From an uncultured Kangiella sp. (lineage in GTDB: Bacteria > Pseudomonadota > Gammaproteobacteria > Enterobacterales > Kangiellaceae), in contig CANNCW010000001.1 of NCBI GenBank assembly GCA_947503345.1, positions 310,001 through 374,000 on the forward strand: a stretch of DNA of 64,000 nucleotides, given 5' to 3'. The notes under the pieces are model-generated. The model had not been told where the DNA came from. It did not search any database and saw nothing but the letters and a program-made list of their open reading frames with translations. This document shows positions 61,677-64,000 of the stretch, piece after piece. The first letter of the stretch is position 1, and each line of letters opens with the position of its first letter. The translations under genes were made by a program, and so were the position numbers.

Positions 61677-62693
61677 ATGAAAGTAAAATATGATCAAGAC
61701 ATCAACACCAATATCTTAAAAGATAAAAATATTGTCATCATTGGCTATGGCTCACAAGGATATGCTCATTCCAATAACCTTAGTGATAGCGGCTTTAATG
61801 TTACTGTCGCTTTACGCAAAGGCTCTTCATCTTTTGATAAAGTAAATGCTGCGAACTTAAAGTCCGCACACCTCGAAGATGCTATTGCTAGCGCTGATTT
61901 GGTTATGATGCTTTTGCCCGATGAAAAGCAAGCCGAAACCTATGAAAAATATGTTGCCCCCAATATGAAGCAAAATGCCAGCCTAGCATTTGCCCACGGT
62001 TTTAATATCCATTTTGAACAAATTAAACCACGCAAAGACATCAATATTTTTATGATTGCGCCTAAAGGGCCGGGGCACACGGTTCGCTCCACTTACCAAG
62101 AAGGTTCTGGCGTTCCTTGTTTAGTTGCTGTCCATCAAGATGTTACTGGCGATGCTAAAGAAATTGCTTATGCCTATGCTAGCGCAATTGGCGGTGGTCG
62201 CGCAGGAGTAATCGAAACCTCCTTTAAAGAAGAAACAGAAACCGATCTTTTTGGTGAGCAAGCTGTACTTTGCGGTGGAACAGCAGCGCTGGTGCAAGCA
62301 GGTTTTGAAACTTTAGTGGAAGCAGGGTATGCGCCTGAAATGGCTTATTTTGAATGTTTGCATGAATTAAAACTTATTGTCGATTTGATGTATGAAGGCG
62401 GTATTAATACTATGCGTTACTCTATCTCTAATACTGCAGAATATGGTGATTTAACTCGTGGAAATCGTTTAATTACCGAACGAACAAAATCTGAAATGAA
62501 GAAGATTCTTTCGGAAATTCAAAATGGCAAATTTGCCAAAGAGTACGTAAATGATTGTGAAAATAATTACTCTAGATTAGAGCAATTAAGAGCAGAAAAC
62601 CTGCAGCATCAGTTGGAAACTGTTGGTAATCAGTTACGCGACATGATGCCTTGGATCAAAAAGCGCCCTTTAGTTGATAAAGCTCTTAATTAA
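61677..62693 (+). CDS. ilvC: ketol-acid reductoisomerase
   Basis: IlvC converts 2-acetolactate or 2-aceto-2-hydroxybutyrate to the dihydroxy acids on the way to valine, isoleucine and leucine, with NADPH and Mg2+. The 338-residue class I enzyme has [20 protein letters not shown], the acidic metal ligands in [17 protein letters not shown] and the C-terminal domain [18 protein letters not shown]. It is the first structural gene after the tandem attenuators; AAGGTAA precedes ATG 61677. Confidence 0.97.
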   Translation: MKVKYDQDINTNILKDKNIVIIGYGSQGYAHSNNLSDSGFNVTVALRKGSSSFDKVNAANLKSAHLEDAIASADLVMMLLPDEKQAETYEKYVAPNMKQNASLAFAHGFNIHFEQIKPRKDINIFMIAPKGPGHTVRSTYQEGSGVPCLVAVHQDVTGDAKEIAYAYASAIGGGRAGVIETSFKEETETDLFGEQAVLCGGTAALVQAGFETLVEAGYAPEMAYFECLHELKLIVDLMYEGGINTMRYSISNTAEYGDLTRGNRLITERTKSEMKKILSEIQNGKFAKEYVNDCENNYSRLEQLRAENLQHQLETVGNQLRDMMPWIKKRPLVDKALN

Positions 62694-62712
62694 TGTAAAG
62701 GACATAATTATC

Positions 62713-64000
62713 ATGCGTGGTGCAGACTATTTAATTAAAGTGCTTAAAGAACATGGAGTTGATACCATCTTTGGTTATCCCGGTGGCGCAATTATGCCTG
62801 TTTATGATGCTTTGGTAGAGAGCGGTATTAAGCATATTCTTTGTAGGCACGAGCAAGCCGCAGTATTTGCAGCCGATGGTTATTCACGCTCAAGCTCTAA
62901 GCTTGGCGTATGCCTAGCAACTTCAGGTCCAGGTGCAACCAATTTAATCACTGGCATTGCTAATGCATACATGGACTCAATTCCATTATTAGCAATTACC
63001 GGGCAAGTTCCCTCCAATCTGATTGGCACAGATGCTTTTCAGGAGGTTGATATCTTTGGGCTTTCTATGCCTGTGGTTAAGCACAGCTTTTTGGTTACCT
63101 CTATCGATGAGCTACCAAATGCCATTTATCAAGCGATACATATCGCAAATGAAGGTCGTCCTGGCCCTGTTTTAATCGATATTGCAAAAGACGTACAACA
63201 AGAAACGATACAAGGAATTACAGTTGAAGTCCCTAAGGCCCAAATAGATATTTCTGATAAAGAAACTATTGCCAAGGTAGTAGAGCTAATTTCTGCTGCT
63301 CAAAAGCCATTGTTCTATGCTGGCGGCGGTATTGAATTGGCTCAAGCTTGCGATAGCTTTGCCCAATTGGTTGATCATTTACAGGTTCCCACTGTAACTA
63401 CCCTCAAAGGCATTGGAGCCATTCCTTCAGACTCTTCTTTTAATCTAGGAATGCTTGGAATGCATGGTACTAAAGCTGCCAATAATGCGGTGCAAGCTTG
63501 TGATCTCTTGATTGCAGTGGGAGCCAGGTTTGACGATCGAGCAACTGGAAATCTTGAGCACTTTGCACCTAATGCAAAAGTAATCCACTTTGACTGTGAC
63601 CCTGCTGAAATTAATAAATTGAAGGAAGTTGAATTACAAATAACCGGTGAGCTTAATCATGCTCTTCAATCTATAAAGGACGCGTCTGCTATCAACAATG
63701 GCAAGCATTATCAAGCTTGGTTAAATCATTGTCAGCAAAACAAAAGAAAACTAAGCTTTAAATACAATCATCCCGGCGAAACAATTTATGCGCCAGCACT
63801 TTTAAACCGCTTATCAGATATCACTAAAGATAAAGCTACCATTATCACCTGTGATGTTGGCCAACACCAAATGTGGGTTGCTCAACATATGGCTTTTAAT
63901 CACCCAGCGGAACATCTCAGCAGCGGTGGATTAGGTGCTATGGGCTATGGTCTGCCTTCCGCCATCGGCGCACAATTTGCAAACCCTTCCGCTAGAGTCA
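62713..64000 (+). CDS. ilvG: acetolactate synthase large subunit (cut by the window end)
   Basis: The catalytic TPP-dependent subunit that condenses two pyruvates, or pyruvate and 2-oxobutyrate. It starts MRGADYLIKVLKEHGVDTIFGYPGGAIMP and has the catalytic Glu in CRHEQAA, and GTDAFQEVDIFGLS and RPGPVLIDIAKDVQ. The open frame runs to the window end (429 codons), so the C-terminal third is missing. Sequence is closest to the ilvG type. It follows ilvC by 19 nt, so both lie behind the attenuators. Confidence 0.93.
   Translation, partial: MRGADYLIKVLKEHGVDTIFGYPGGAIMPVYDALVESGIKHILCRHEQAAVFAADGYSRSSSKLGVCLATSGPGATNLITGIANAYMDSIPLLAITGQVPSNLIGTDAFQEVDIFGLSMPVVKHSFLVTSIDELPNAIYQAIHIANEGRPGPVLIDIAKDVQQETIQGITVEVPKAQIDISDKETIAKVVELISAAQKPLFYAGGGIELAQACDSFAQLVDHLQVPTVTTLKGIGAIPSDSSFNLGMLGMHGTKAANNAVQACDLLIAVGARFDDRATGNLEHFAPNAKVIHFDCDPAEINKLKEVELQITGELNHALQSIKDASAINNGKHYQAWLNHCQQNKRKLSFKYNHPGETIYAPALLNRLSDITKDKATIITCDVGQHQMWVAQHMAFNHPAEHLSSGGLGAMGYGLPSAIGAQFANPSARV

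Overview
The window looks like chromosome from a moderately AT-rich gammaproteobacterium. The best clue is conserved gene order: prmC-prfA-hemA diverging from a TPR lipoprotein-lolB-ispE-tRNA-Gln-prs, then rplY-pth-ychF, and rpsF-rpsR-rplI next to dnaB-alr. FabV, a PPi-dependent phosphofructokinase, a membrane pyrophosphatase, Mpl, PldA and PCu(A)C point to a marine, Oceanospirillales or Kangiella-like organism. That assignment is an inference; no 16S gene is present.

Layout. 1-349 is the end of an upstream gene plus a decayed-looking stretch. 350-14130 holds housekeeping genes, with one lineage-specific pair inserted between prs and rplY (an S41 peptidase and a CadC-like TPR regulator). 14215-14448 carries tRNA-Met and tRNA-Ser. 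14434-22423 is an integrative island of about 8 kb inserted at the 3' end of tRNA-Ser: P4-type integrase, AlpA-like regulator, an HTH protein, a three-gene operon built around two paralogous TIR proteins (one lacking the catalytic Glu), and an opposing three-gene operon of two small membrane proteins and a nuclease-like glycine-zipper protein. Its intergenic spaces are full of repeats and palindromes. 22550-60606 returns to core metabolism and envelope genes: acyl-CoA dehydrogenase, FabV, a YadGH-like ABC exporter, UbiX, Mpl, Pfp, HppA/Ppa, an ECF sigma/anti-sigma pair, OMPLA, an M16 lipoprotein, DusA, HtpX, alanine racemase, DnaB and ribosomal proteins. 61307-64000 is the start of a branched-chain amino acid operon, ilvC followed by the acetolactate synthase large subunit (cut by the window end).

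Most striking signals. (1) Upstream of ilvC there are two complete leader-peptide attenuators in tandem. Both peptides are dominated by Ile/Val/Leu and share the C-terminus LLPQRGRL; each is followed by its own intrinsic terminator and a competing antiterminator pairing. This is a serial two-step attenuation switch. (2) At 27483-27618 a sigma-54-like promoter, two hairpins and an intrinsic terminator sit in a gap with no coding gene on that strand, which together suggest an undescribed small RNA of about 110 nt. (3) The tRNA-Ser island carries two candidate anti-phage modules that I cannot match to a named system. (4) An array of 11-bp-phased repeats lies between those modules.

Genes that work together: PrmC methylates the release factor made by prfA; lolB and the TPR lipoprotein act at the envelope; pfp, hppA and ppa all use or hydrolyse pyrophosphate; the ilv genes catalyse successive steps of valine, isoleucine and leucine precursor synthesis.
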